From SOKP01 sp048887165 (lineage in GTDB: Archaea > Asgardarchaeota > Lokiarchaeia > Sigyniarchaeales > SOKP01): a stretch of DNA of 64,000 bases. The position numbers and the translations under genes were made by a program. Positions within the stretch are counted from its first letter, which is position 1. Each line of letters starts with the position of its first letter. The notes beneath the pieces are model-generated. The model had not been told where the DNA came from. It saw only the letters and a program-made list of their open reading frames with translations, and did no database searches. The stretch is taken from assembly GCA_048887165.1 (NCBI GenBank), contig JBHLJZ010000001.1, positions 62,001 through 126,000 on the forward strand. Direction: 5' to 3'. This document shows, piece after piece, positions 8,545 through 18,150 of this stretch.

Positions 8545-9408
8545 ATGGTTTCTGAGATTGTAAAAGAAATACAAAGAGAAAATAATATTATTGGTAGAAC
8601 AGAAGAGCTAAAGAAAATTATCTTAGCAAGATCAGTTAATAAAAATATATTGATTGAAGGTGAAGTTGGAGTAGGTAAAACAACAATCGCAAAAGCAGTC
8701 GCTTCTTTTTATGACGCAAATTTCTACAGAATTGATTGTTCAGAAGATACACTGCCTCATAATTTAGTAGGCTATTTTGATCCTCCTCTAGTCATTTCAA
8801 AAGGTTATAATGAGGATTCGTATGTATATGGACCTTTAGCATCAGCAATGAAACAAGGAGGATGCCTATTTATAAATGAGATTAATAGAATGCCAGAAAG
8901 TACTCAAAATTCCCTTTTAACATCGTTAGATGAGAAACTTCTTGAGATCCCAAAATTAAAAACTATTCATGCTCATGACGATTTCTTTGTAATTGCCACA
9001 TTAAATCCAACTGCTCATGTAGGAACCACAGTTTTAGGAGAAGCATTAAAAGACAGATTTATTTGGATTAAATTAGAGTATCAATCTCCAGAAGAAGAAA
9101 TTAAGATTATTAAAAAGGAAGCTAACTTGGATTCGAACAATGGACAAAAAATTGCTACTATTTGCCAAAATATTATTCAAGTTACACGAGAGATCACTTT
9201 ATTACGTAGAGGAAGCTCAATTAGGGGAGGAATTGATTTAGCTGCTTTAATTAAAAATTCTGGTTTAGAAAAAAGTTCGAAAAATTGGGTTGATTCCGCC
9301 ATAATGGCTTTATACAATAAGATTGAACTTGAAGATGGTATTACAAAATCAAAGACTGAAATCATAACTGATATTGTATTTTCAGTATTAAATAAGTCGG
9401 ATTTTTAA
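8545..9408 (+). CDS. MoxR-family AAA+ ATPase
   Basis: A 287-residue AAA+ ATPase. Walker A is GEVGVGKTT with Lys 45, Walker B is CLFINEINRM, and sensor 1 is in FVIATLNPT; the ALKDRFIW stretch is typical of MoxR proteins. MoxR ATPases act as chaperones that remodel or activate partner complexes, usually with a VWA-domain protein encoded beside them. The next gene is such a protein, so this is a MoxR-VWA pair. The ATG has almost no leader with a Shine-Dalgarno site, so the message may be leaderless. Confidence 0.82.
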   Translation: MVSEIVKEIQRENNIIGRTEELKKIILARSVNKNILIEGEVGVGKTTIAKAVASFYDANFYRIDCSEDTLPHNLVGYFDPPLVISKGYNEDSYVYGPLASAMKQGGCLFINEINRMPESTQNSLLTSLDEKLLEIPKLKTIHAHDDFFVIATLNPTAHVGTTVLGEALKDRFIWIKLEYQSPEEEIKIIKKEANLDSNNGQKIATICQNIIQVTREITLLRRGSSIRGGIDLAALIKNSGLEKSSKNWVDSAIMALYNKIELEDGITKSKTEIITDIVFSVLNKSDF

Positions 9409-10523
9409 TAATCGATGATTTCTCTAAAGAAAGTTCTGAAGAGATTGAGAGTGGTAGGCTTCACGTTAGACTTGCAGATAGACCACCTGATAAAGAAATT
9501 TTACGATTTGAAATAATTAGAAAAAAAAAGAAAAAACCAGATTATTATCGTAATTTAGCAAATACTCTAGATTATAAACAAATTAAAGAAATGACTTATC
9601 TAGCAATACATTACAAAAATCTTGAAGCAATAATGGGTTTATTAAAATCAAATATTTATGCCGCTACTGATGCTCTTGATTGTGATGAAGGAGTAAGATT
9701 TTTCACCGAGAAAGCTAAAGAATCAGAAGCCTTTATGCCTGAAGTGTACTTTTTTATAAGACGTCCTATAGGAGAGAAATATAAAAAGGTTTTTAGAAGA
9801 TTAGCAAGACAGAGTATACTTACTAAATCATTGAAAATTACCAGCAAAGGTATAAGAGGTCAAATAAAAAAGATTGTTCCATATTATGAAATTGGTATGC
9901 CTGAATTTGATTTGGATGAGACTATACAACATAATCCCTTAAAAGTTCATAATAAAACTTTGAGTTATAAGGATATCTATGGTATAAGAAGGAAACAACA
10001 AAAAAGAAAAGTAGTGTTAATTCTTGATACAAGTGGGAGTATGTATGGAAAACTTTTATTAAACGCCGCCCTTACAACATCAGTTTTGGCTTATAACATG
10101 GAAAAAGAGGATTATAGTATTATCCTATTTAATTCTACAGCAATGGTTCTTAAACCAATAGATAAAAAAAAAGAGATCTCAACAATTATAGATGAAATTC
10201 TTGATTCTGAAGCAGTTGGATTTACTAATATTTATATAGGCTTAGAGAAAGGATTAAATGAATTAAATAAAGTAAAAACAACTTCAAGAAATAAATTTGC
10301 TATCTTAATTTCAGATGGAAATTATAATAGAGGAGATGATCCCGTCCCATTAGCAAAAAAGTTTCCTAAACTACATGTAATTGGCATGCCTGCTGAAAAT
10401 GATGCTGATCGTGGGATTGATACTTGTAGGGAAATCGCTAAGGCGGGAAATGGAAAATTTTTTGCTGTAAATGACTATAAAGAAATTCCAAGAGCTTTAA
10501 TTGAATTATTATCTCAAACTTAA
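9408..10523 (+). CDS. VWA-domain protein, partner of MoxR ATPase
   Basis: The C-terminal half is a von Willebrand A domain with the metal-site motif DTSGSM in VVLILDTSGSMYG, and later ISDGNYNRGDD. The first ATG is at 9591. However the frame is open and looks coding back to 9396, giving FSKESSEEIESGRLHVRLAD and a following basic stretch, with no ATG, GTG or TTG. An ATA at 9408 overlaps the MoxR stop as TAATA, which mimics the TAATG coupling seen at 302. I therefore give the long form (371 residues); the safe minimum is 9591-10523 (310 residues). A frameshift error is possible. The role is likely activation or assembly of a target complex with MoxR. Confidence 0.75.
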   Translation: MIDDFSKESSEEIESGRLHVRLADRPPDKEILRFEIIRKKKKKPDYYRNLANTLDYKQIKEMTYLAIHYKNLEAIMGLLKSNIYAATDALDCDEGVRFFTEKAKESEAFMPEVYFFIRRPIGEKYKKVFRRLARQSILTKSLKITSKGIRGQIKKIVPYYEIGMPEFDLDETIQHNPLKVHNKTLSYKDIYGIRRKQQKRKVVLILDTSGSMYGKLLLNAALTTSVLAYNMEKEDYSIILFNSTAMVLKPIDKKKEISTIIDEILDSEAVGFTNIYIGLEKGLNELNKVKTTSRNKFAILISDGNYNRGDDPVPLAKKFPKLHVIGMPAENDADRGIDTCREIAKAGNGKFFAVNDYKEIPRALIELLSQT

Positions 10524-10553
10524 TTATTTATTATTCAAATCTGAAAAATTATT

Positions 10554-11018
10554 ATGAAAAAAATAATAAGAAAAGTTTCCGAAGAAGATATTGATCTTCT
10601 TGTTGAAATGTATATGACTGACGTAGAAAATCATGAGCAACGAGCTATTGAGTTTGCAAAAGATTTAATCTATAGATTCAAATCGATAATATGTGTTTCT
10701 AATAAACAAGTATTTGGATGCATTACATGGGATACTAAAGGTGGCTTGAATGACGGCGTTATAGAATTAGTAACATTAGGGGTAAAACCAAATTATCAAA
10801 GACTGGGAATTGCAAGAGAATTACTCCTTTATCTAATAAATGAGGCAAAAAAATTTTTCTCAGAATCTGGATACAAGCTTAGAGTTATTTATCTTTTTAT
10901 GGAAAGAAGTAATGAAATTGCACACCGATTCTACAATTTTATGGGTTTTCGTGAAATAGCTGAAATTCCATCATTTTATCCTCACGATGATGCAAAAATT
11001 TGGATAAAATATTTTTGA
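10554..11018 (+). CDS. GNAT-family N-acetyltransferase
   Basis: A 154-residue GNAT enzyme. Motif A is clear: a strand VTLGVKPNYQRLGIARELL, with Q-R-x-G-I-A as the acetyl-CoA pyrophosphate loop, followed by a long helix. The C-terminal RFYNFMGFREIAEIPSFY is the usual motif B end. It transfers an acetyl group from acetyl-CoA to an amine, but whether the acceptor is a protein terminus or a small molecule cannot be read. It starts 30 bases after the VWA gene. Confidence 0.8.
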   Translation: MKKIIRKVSEEDIDLLVEMYMTDVENHEQRAIEFAKDLIYRFKSIICVSNKQVFGCITWDTKGGLNDGVIELVTLGVKPNYQRLGIARELLLYLINEAKKFFSESGYKLRVIYLFMERSNEIAHRFYNFMGFREIAEIPSFYPHDDAKIWIKYF

Positions 11019-11043
11019 TAAAATATAAAAATTCTATTGCTTT

Positions 11044-12840
11044 ATGATCGAAAAAATGAACTTAGATAAAAAAAGTTATAAGAGTTATTTAACATGGCTT
11101 TTTCATCACCTATTTAAAAATAAAATTTTAATGATTTGCGTTATCTTTGGGATTATTCTCGTAACATTTACAAGAACTTTAATTCCTCTTACCTTAGGGG
11201 ATATTATTGATACAACGGTTATGATTAGTGATATAAGAGAGATTCTGCCTTTAATCTTCATTGCCTTTTTCCTTTATATTTCTAATATAATTCTTGATTA
11301 CGGTTCTATGATGGCAGGACATTATTTAGGATTGAAAACAGAACAAAAAATGCGAACTGAATTTTTTGATGTAATTCAATCAAAACCTTTAAAATATCAT
11401 GATAGTACTAGAACAGGTGATTTGCAGGCACTTGCTACCTATGATTTACGTATTATAAATACTATGGTTTCTCACGGTGCATTTTATATTTATCCTTTCA
11501 TCCAAGTGATTATTGCTGCGATATTATTATTTAATATACTTGACTTAAGACTAGCATTATTCTTTATGCCATTTCTAGCTTTCTATTGTTATTTTGTTTT
11601 ATATTATCGAAAGAAACTCTCCCCATTTGTAACTTCACGTATGCAAAAGCATTCAAATATAGCAACTGTTCTTCAGGATAATATTAGCGGCTCTAAAGTG
11701 ATAAAGGCCTTTACAGCAGAAAGATTCGAAAGAAAAAAGTTCCTTTCAGCGGTGCAGGCGTTTAGAGATAACTGGATCGGGGAAAACGATGTACAATCTA
11801 AATTCTACCCTCTTTTAACTGTATATCTCGCTACAAGCATAATTTTTATTGCTAGTTGCTTCTTTACATACTTCAATACTCTTTCAATAGGAGAATTAGT
11901 AGCTGCTAATTTACTTTTAATAACTCTTATTGATCCAACGAATTTAATTTTCTGGGCGACTAATGACATGATGAGTGGTTTTGCTGCATGCTCGCGACTA
12001 TTTAAAGCATTATCGAAGGGAGAAAGTGAAGAATTTAATAATTTAAAGGAAAAATTGCGTAATAGTTTTAAAGGAAAAATTGAATTTAAAGATGTTTCGT
12101 TTACATATGAAGAAGAAAATTCTAATAATCCCGTTTTTGAAAATCTAACATTTAAAATTGAACCTAAACAAAGAATTGCTTTAGTTGGACCAACAGGTTG
12201 TGGAAAAACAACTCTTGTTAAATTAATATTATTGTTATATAAACCAAAAAAAGGGATGGTTTTAATAGATGATGTAAATATTCTGGATTATCCTCTTGAA
12301 ATGTTAAGGAAACATATTGGTTATATAGAACAAGATGTTTATCTTTTTCCACGATCTATCAAAGAAAATATTGCATTTGGTAAACCAGATGCTTCGGATC
12401 AAGAAATAAAACAAGTTGCAAAATTAGCACAAGTGGATGAATTTGTAAAAAACTTCCCTAATGGATATAATACTATTGTAGGGGAAAGAGGAACCAGGTT
12501 ATCGGGAGGAGAGAGACAGAGGATCGCAATTGCTCGTGCTCTTTTAACAAATCCAGATATTATAATATTAGATGATTCAGTCTCGGCAGTAGACAGCGAA
12601 ACCGAAGAAAAAATTGGTAGAGCCATTGAAAATGTCCTAAAAAATAGAACTACCATAATAATAACTCATCGTTTACATACAATCAGGACTTCCGATAAGA
12701 TTTTAGTATTAAAAGATGGAAAAATCATAGCAGAAGGTGCACATCAGGACCTATTATATAGCTCAGTAGACTATAGACGAATTTTTGGAAAGCATCTTGA
12801 ATTACCGGAAATTAAAATTAAAAAAAATAAGGAGAATTAA
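11044..12840 (+). CDS. ABC exporter subunit 1, NBD with degenerate Walker B
   Basis: A 598-residue half-transporter of the ABCB/MsbA type with about six membrane segments (residues 25-320) and one ATPase domain. Walker A is GPTGCGKTT (Lys 388) and the signature is a perfect LSGGERQ. The catalytic Glu after Walker B is replaced: IIILDDS has Asp 511. The next gene has a normal LDEA and an altered signature (LSIGQ). Together they form one degenerate and one consensus ATP site, the arrangement of heterodimeric exporters such as TM287/288. The substrate is unknown; drugs, lipids or peptides are all possible. Confidence 0.85.
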   Translation: MIEKMNLDKKSYKSYLTWLFHHLFKNKILMICVIFGIILVTFTRTLIPLTLGDIIDTTVMISDIREILPLIFIAFFLYISNIILDYGSMMAGHYLGLKTEQKMRTEFFDVIQSKPLKYHDSTRTGDLQALATYDLRIINTMVSHGAFYIYPFIQVIIAAILLFNILDLRLALFFMPFLAFYCYFVLYYRKKLSPFVTSRMQKHSNIATVLQDNISGSKVIKAFTAERFERKKFLSAVQAFRDNWIGENDVQSKFYPLLTVYLATSIIFIASCFFTYFNTLSIGELVAANLLLITLIDPTNLIFWATNDMMSGFAACSRLFKALSKGESEEFNNLKEKLRNSFKGKIEFKDVSFTYEEENSNNPVFENLTFKIEPKQRIALVGPTGCGKTTLVKLILLLYKPKKGMVLIDDVNILDYPLEMLRKHIGYIEQDVYLFPRSIKENIAFGKPDASDQEIKQVAKLAQVDEFVKNFPNGYNTIVGERGTRLSGGERQRIAIARALLTNPDIIILDDSVSAVDSETEEKIGRAIENVLKNRTTIIITHRLHTIRTSDKILVLKDGKIIAEGAHQDLLYSSVDYRRIFGKHLELPEIKIKKNKEN

Positions 12841-12842
12841 TT

Positions 12843-14651
12843 TTGGGACTTTATTCTAGTGTTATGGAGCAAAAAATGGTGCGAAAATACTCAGATCGAG
12901 AGTTATTTATTCGATATATAAAAAGATTAGCTCCTTATAAAAAAAATATATATTTAATTGCCATCTTCATCTTTATCGCTTCTATTGCGGAAATTATTAA
13001 TCCTTTAATAGTTGGATTTTGCGTTGATGAATTATCTCGCCCAAATAGCAATATGTTTTTAATTATTATTGTTTCTTTATTATATATTTTGTTTTCTGCC
13101 ACAATATGGATTATGTTTTTTCTACGCAGAAGGCAATACAATAAATTTGTTCCATATTTCTTAGAAAATCTCCGAATGGATATCTTTGACAAATTACAAG
13201 AACAAGATATCAATTTTTTCGATAATTATCAGAGTGGCGCATTAAATACAAGAGTTTCAAATGATGCTTTAGATTTCGGAGATACAACCTCTTTAATTGC
13301 TGAAACTGCTGGTAATTTCCTTATAACCTTACTCACATTTACTATATTAACGTTATTAAATTTATATCTTGCTCTTATAGCATTAGCAGCTGTACCGTTT
13401 GTTTTGCTTTTAATGTTTTCTCTTAGAAAATTAGCACGAATAGTTGGTCGAAGTTATAGAAAGGCAATAGAGAATGTTAATAATGCAATGGTAGAATCTG
13501 TTGAGGGGATTCACGTTGCAAAGAGTTATGGTCAAGAGTCTACCATCTCAACTCAATTTAATGAGATAAATAAGGATTATTTTAAATCAACATTTCGATT
13601 AACTGCTGTAACTCACCTATGGAGGCATTTATTAAATTTTATAGCATCTATAACGTTATTGATTATATTATATGTAGGTGGAACATTTGTTATTGAAGGT
13701 AATATGACAACCGGAATTATTTTTACTTTTGTGCTTTACCTTCAAGGATTTTTTAGGCCAATAATTATTCTTGCTACCTTTTTCCCTCAACTTAGTACTG
13801 GAATGGCAGCATATGAGCGTATTATTGAAATTCTTGATTCTGAGCCAAAAGTAAAACAAAATCTCAGCGAAATTGAAGTTGAAAAATTAGAAGGAGAAAT
13901 TGTATTTGAGAATTTATCCTTTTTTTACAGAGATAATGAGTGGATTTTTAATGATTTTAATTTAAGAATAGAAAAAGGAGAAAAGTTAGCCATAGTTGGT
14001 CATACTGGAGCAGGAAAAACCTCACTTATTTCTCTTTTAGCACGTTTCTATGAATTTCAAAAAGGAGTAATTAAAGTTGATGGAATTAATATTAAGGACA
14101 TGAGTTTAGACTCATTCAGAAGAAATGTAGGGATTGTTCAACAAGATGTTTTTTTATTTTCAGGCACTTTAGAAGAAAATATTCGTTATGGAAAACCAAA
14201 TGCTTCCGAAGAGGAATTATGGAATGCTATTAGAGCAGTTCATGCTGAAGAATTTATTAAATATTTACCTGAAGGACTGAAAACACAAATTGGTGAAAGA
14301 GGAAAGGGTTTATCAATAGGTCAAAAGCAAATTATTAGTTTTGCTAGAGCTATTTTAAATAATCCAAAAATTCTCATACTTGATGAAGCAACTTCAAGTG
14401 TTGATGCCTATACAGAAGCGATTATCCAAGAAGCACTTAAAGAACTACTATCTAATCGAACTTCTATTATAATTGCACATAGATTATCTACAGTTGTTAA
14501 TGCTGATAGAATAATAGTGATGGATCATGGGAAAATTATTGAAGAAGGGAATCATAATTCGTTACTTGCAAGAAATGGAAAATATGCTCAACTTTATAGA
14601 CAGTATTTTGAGCATCAGAGCCTGGATTGGCATATAGTTCATAATAATTAA
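12843..14651 (+). CDS. ABC exporter subunit 2, consensus Walker B and altered signature
   Basis: A 602-residue half-transporter and partner of the previous gene, two bases downstream. Six membrane segments lie in residues about 35-320. Walker A is GHTGAGKTS, and Walker B with catalytic Glu is ILILDEATSSVD. The signature reads LSIGQ (490-494), with Ile instead of the second Gly. Because each signature faces the partner's Walker A, this change and Asp 511 of subunit 1 fall in the same, degenerate site. The start is TTG at 12843, supported by GGAG eight bases upstream; an ATG at 12864 is the alternative. Confidence 0.85.
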   Translation: MGLYSSVMEQKMVRKYSDRELFIRYIKRLAPYKKNIYLIAIFIFIASIAEIINPLIVGFCVDELSRPNSNMFLIIIVSLLYILFSATIWIMFFLRRRQYNKFVPYFLENLRMDIFDKLQEQDINFFDNYQSGALNTRVSNDALDFGDTTSLIAETAGNFLITLLTFTILTLLNLYLALIALAAVPFVLLLMFSLRKLARIVGRSYRKAIENVNNAMVESVEGIHVAKSYGQESTISTQFNEINKDYFKSTFRLTAVTHLWRHLLNFIASITLLIILYVGGTFVIEGNMTTGIIFTFVLYLQGFFRPIIILATFFPQLSTGMAAYERIIEILDSEPKVKQNLSEIEVEKLEGEIVFENLSFFYRDNEWIFNDFNLRIEKGEKLAIVGHTGAGKTSLISLLARFYEFQKGVIKVDGINIKDMSLDSFRRNVGIVQQDVFLFSGTLEENIRYGKPNASEEELWNAIRAVHAEEFIKYLPEGLKTQIGERGKGLSIGQKQIISFARAILNNPKILILDEATSSVDAYTEAIIQEALKELLSNRTSIIIAHRLSTVVNADRIIVMDHGKIIEEGNHNSLLARNGKYAQLYRQYFEHQSLDWHIVHNN

Positions 14652-14737
14652 AAATTGGAATATTAAATTAACTTCTTTATTAATCAAAATTTTTATAGAA
14701 AACTATCTTAAAATTTAAATAAAATAATCTAAATTTA

Positions 14738-15391
14738 GTGAACTGTATGGAAAATTTAGATAAATTTGAGGAAATTGCTAATAATAACTTAAACCTTTCG
14801 AAACAAGAAAAGGAAATTGCGAAAGATACTAAAATGCTAACAAAGTGGGAATTGAGTAAGGCTAAGGCGAGAGAAAAACTTGTAAAAAATGAATTTGAAA
14901 TAATAAAAGTGAAAGACAAATTATTTGAAAAAACCAAAAAATTCATAAAAAAAAAGCAATCTGTAAAGGATTTAATGGAATATTCAGATAGAGGGTTAGA
15001 AATTGAACTTAACCATGCTTTGTATAATGAGAAAGTATCAGAAGCTCAAAAAGTTATCGCAGAGACACACATAAGAATAGCTAAGATTGAAAAAGAAATT
15101 GTAGAGCAAAAGATAAACCTAATTGAAGAAAAAATGAAGGTGGCTAAGCAAAGAGGAAAATTAGCTAAAAAACAGTATTCATATATAAAATTAAAAAGAA
15201 CGAATTCTCCTGAAGAAAAGATTACTAATGCGAGGGATAGATGTATCTCACATCAAAAAGAATTACTCGAAGAAGAAAAAAAATTACTTGAAAAAAACAA
15301 TGATATAAAAAAATTGGAACATAAATTGGCAGATCTTAAAAAAGAGCTATCACAGAAGTTAGCTGAACGAGAGAAAATAAGACCTGAATAA
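14738..15391 (+). CDS. Coiled-coil protein of unknown function
   Basis: A highly charged 217-residue protein (Lys, Glu, Leu, Ile) with no membrane segment and almost no Gly or Pro except near residue 162 (NSPEEK). Heptad-like patterns run through nearly the whole length, so it should be one or two long helices that pack as coiled coils. The start is GTG at 14738 or, more simply, ATG at 14747 (MENLDKFEE). It stands alone between the ABC exporter and the convergent CorA gene. No family is recognised. Confidence 0.65.
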   Translation: MNCMENLDKFEEIANNNLNLSKQEKEIAKDTKMLTKWELSKAKAREKLVKNEFEIIKVKDKLFEKTKKFIKKKQSVKDLMEYSDRGLEIELNHALYNEKVSEAQKVIAETHIRIAKIEKEIVEQKINLIEEKMKVAKQRGKLAKKQYSYIKLKRTNSPEEKITNARDRCISHQKELLEEEKKLLEKNNDIKKLEHKLADLKKELSQKLAEREKIRPE

Positions 15392-15442
15392 GTCTCAAAT
15401 ATAATTAAATCCTAAGTTGATAATCATTAAACAGATTCTTAA

Positions 15443-16510
15443 TTATATCCATTTCTTCTTTTTAAAAAATAAAATCATCAATATACCAATGCTAATCATT
15501 ACGGTTATTAATATTGGATATGCAAATGGATTCGAAAATTCTGGCATGTACATAAAATTCATCCCATAAAATCCAGCTAGAAATGATAAAGGTATAAAAA
15601 TCGTCGAAATTATAGTAAGAACTTTCATTATATCATTCATTTTGTTGCTAATACTTGAAAGATAGATATCTAGCATTCCAAAAATGATATCACGGTAATT
15701 ATCTAGCAAATCAGTTATTCTAAAAATATGATCATAAATGTCTCTCAAATAAATTTGTAAATCGTCACTAATAAGTTTTGATTGTTCTCTTTGGAGCTTA
15801 TTTATTACTTCCCTTGTTGGCCAAATTGATTTCCTTAAATCAATATTTTTACGTTTTAAATCATATATTTTTTGAAGAATTTCAGGTTTAGGTTCATAGA
15901 TCAGGATATTCTCTATTTCTTCAATATTTTCTCCAATTTCTTCTAAAACTATAAAATAATTATCGATTAATACGTCAATTAGAGTATATTCTAAATAATC
16001 GGGGCCCATAAAACGGATTTTACCCTTTGCTGATATTATTCTTTCTAATATTGGTTTAAAAACCTCTGTATCTTGTTCTTGAAAGGAGATTACATAGTTA
16101 GGTCCGAGGATGAGACTTATTTGTTCATTTTCAAAAGATTTCTCTTCTCCCTCAAAAAAAATGCGTCTCATGACTATAAAAATATAATTCCCATAATCCT
16201 CGAATTTAGGACGTTGATTCGGGTTTAATATATCTTCTAATACAAGAGGATGTAATTCAAATGTGTTCCCAATATATTCAATAGCTTTTTCATTTGTTAG
16301 ACCAATGATCTTTATCCATCGAACTTTATTTTTATCAATTTCATTGAACTTAAAATATAAATCACTCAATTCACTTAAACTATAATCCTTATCATTATAA
16401 TCAATGACTGTAATTTTAGTTTCAACTTCTTTCTTCTCACCTGTATATATTAAAGTCCCTGGAGGTAACCCCGTCTTATGAATCCTTTTTCTTTTTATTA
16501 ATCTCTTTAT
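15443..16510 (-). CDS. corA: CorA magnesium/cobalt channel
   Basis: Divalent cation channel of the membrane. The signature YGMNF (Gly 316-Met-Asn in the long form) closes the first of two C-terminal membrane segments, and the chain ends in the basic KKKKW. The family N-terminus (HKTGLPPGTLIYTGEKK) is encoded upstream of the first usual start (TTG at 16369) in an open frame. That stretch has no ATG, GTG or TTG after the in-frame TGA. ATA at 16510, five bases behind GGTGAG, gives 355 residues, close to the 351 of Thermotoga CorA. The gene is 57 bases downstream of mscS on the same strand. Confidence 0.85.
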   Translation of the reverse strand: MKRLIKRKRIHKTGLPPGTLIYTGEKKEVETKITVIDYNDKDYSLSELSDLYFKFNEIDKNKVRWIKIIGLTNEKAIEYIGNTFELHPLVLEDILNPNQRPKFEDYGNYIFIVMRRIFFEGEEKSFENEQISLILGPNYVISFQEQDTEVFKPILERIISAKGKIRFMGPDYLEYTLIDVLIDNYFIVLEEIGENIEEIENILIYEPKPEILQKIYDLKRKNIDLRKSIWPTREVINKLQREQSKLISDDLQIYLRDIYDHIFRITDLLDNYRDIIFGMLDIYLSSISNKMNDIMKVLTIISTIFIPLSFLAGFYGMNFMYMPEFSNPFAYPILITVMISIGILMILFFKKKKWI

Positions 16511-16515
16511 TTTAT

Positions 16516-16521
16516 CTCACC
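16516..16521 (-). promoter_or_regulatory. Shine-Dalgarno site for the ATA start of corA
   Basis: On the minus strand GGTGAG stands five bases before the in-frame ATA at 16510. It is followed by codons for the conserved CorA N-terminus, so it probably marks the real start. Confidence 0.5.
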
Positions 16522-16567
16522 ACAAAATAAAAATAAAATAATAGTAATAATTTATTCCATCTTCATC

Positions 16568-17377
16568 CTATATTTGTCTCACTATACTTGGTGTACTTAT
16601 ATCAATATTATATTTATTCATAGTATCCAAAATTGAAGACCGTAAGTTAGCTTCGATTCTTTTTAAGGCTCTAATTTCATTAATGAATACAAATAGAGTA
16701 TACTCAACAGCAAAATTTAAGAAATTGGTAATTCTTACAAATGGTTTTGGTTCCTTTAAAATCAACTCTACATTTTCTGTTGCTTCTATTAAAGCGCTCT
16801 CCACTTTATTGCGATCCTCTTGATAATCTGCTGTAATAGCAATCTGTCTTCTTATTGTATTATTTCTACCAAGGTTTTCAGTCTCATCTGTTAATAGCTT
16901 TTGATTGGGCACTGAGATTTTTGCGCTATCAAGATCTCTTAATACAGTATAAATCAATTTAAGCTCCTCAACTTTGGCAATTCTATTATTATGAATAATA
17001 TAATCACCAACTGTAAAAGGTTTACTAGTCATAATGATAAATCCTGCTATAGCATTTCCTAAAGTGTTTATCGCTGCAAAACCGACTATGGTACCACCCA
17101 TAAGTGTAAATAATGACGTTATCCACCCAATTGCTTCAACAAATTGGATAAAAATAGCACTAATGACAATAAATACAATGATTATTTTAATTAGGCGTTG
17201 TAAATTCTTAGCGGTTGTTTCTTCAAGTTTTTCCTTCTTTTTTAATCGGTTTATCTGTTTTTTAAATACTAAATAAATTATCCATCCAACAATGATTACT
17301 ACTGCAACTATTATAATATTTGGTAGATTTGTTAAAATCCAAGCAATTATATCATCTAAAATAGTTTGAAAAAACAC
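16568..17377 (-). CDS. mscS: MscS-type mechanosensitive channel
   Basis: A 269-residue channel that releases ions under osmotic down-shock. It has about three membrane segments. The pore helix and following domain read TLMGGTIVGFAAINTLGNAIAG, then KPFTVGDYI, the usual start of the MscS beta domain, and VPNQKL later. The length is close to E. coli MscS (286). The start is GTG, with GGTGA seven bases upstream, a good example of the local Shine-Dalgarno pattern. corA follows, so the two ion channels are probably co-transcribed. Confidence 0.85.
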   Translation of the reverse strand: MFFQTILDDIIAWILTNLPNIIIVAVVIIVGWIIYLVFKKQINRLKKKEKLEETTAKNLQRLIKIIIVFIVISAIFIQFVEAIGWITSLFTLMGGTIVGFAAINTLGNAIAGFIIMTSKPFTVGDYIIHNNRIAKVEELKLIYTVLRDLDSAKISVPNQKLLTDETENLGRNNTIRRQIAITADYQEDRNKVESALIEATENVELILKEPKPFVRITNFLNFAVEYTLFVFINEIRALKRIEANLRSSILDTMNKYNIDISTPSIVRQI

Positions 17378-17490
17378 TTTTATTCACCTTTTCTGAGTTT
17401 CATAAAATTGAAATCATATATCTTTTCGTGGTATTTCAATATTTAAAAGTATTTCTTATTTAAGTTATAAAAGGTTTTTAGGAATTCTTT

Positions 17491-18150
17491 TTAAATAGAA
17501 ATATTATTTGAAATGTTCTGCTTCAATTTATATCTAATTTTAGTCATTCTGCTTTTTTTTGCTTCTAAAGGTTTGGAAATACCTAATAATTCAAAAAAAT
17601 TAACTTTCTGATTTAAGGGAGTTCTGAAAATAAGTTTTCTAAAATTTTTTTTCCAGTAGAATCTTAAACTATTCAAAAATTTTAAAATATCTGAGACTTC
17701 TTCATTCTTTATATCTATATACGAACTTAACACATCTTCTAAGGAATTATTCTCAAAATTTCTTTTTTTAAGTAATCCATCGAAAGTAAGGATATATATT
17801 GTATTATTTAAGTAGATACTTTCTTCTTTATTTATAGTCAACCCAAGGTAAGAGGAAAATTTATTAAAATTTTGAAGAATTTTGGTTTTCAAATATGAAT
17901 TCTGGATTATATCCCTATTTCGGGTTTTAATTAAAGCTTTTTGATCTGTTATCTCTATCTCTTTTTTTTCAATTGCTCTATAATACATTACCTGGATGTA
18001 ACTATATATAAGCATTTCAATATCAGAATAGAATTCTTGTATTTGTCTAGTTAAAAGACGATCATCTTTGAGATGATCCCAAATTATAAAAATTAGGACA
18101 GCAGAAGAAACAATTAGATTTAAGTATACAATAAAGGATTCATTAGCCAT
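17491..18150 (-). CDS. Hypothetical protein with N-terminal membrane anchor
   Basis: A 219-residue protein. Residues about 7-24 (IVYLNLIVSSAVLIFIIW) form one membrane segment; the rest is a polar, mostly helical, very basic cytosolic body (ends in KIRYKLKQN). No known motif is visible. It lies 113 bases upstream of mscS on the same strand, with its own AT-rich leader, so it may or may not share the transcript. Confidence 0.55.
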   Translation of the reverse strand: MANESFIVYLNLIVSSAVLIFIIWDHLKDDRLLTRQIQEFYSDIEMLIYSYIQVMYYRAIEKKEIEITDQKALIKTRNRDIIQNSYLKTKILQNFNKFSSYLGLTINKEESIYLNNTIYILTFDGLLKKRNFENNSLEDVLSSYIDIKNEEVSDILKFLNSLRFYWKKNFRKLIFRTPLNQKVNFFELLGISKPLEAKKSRMTKIRYKLKQNISNNISI

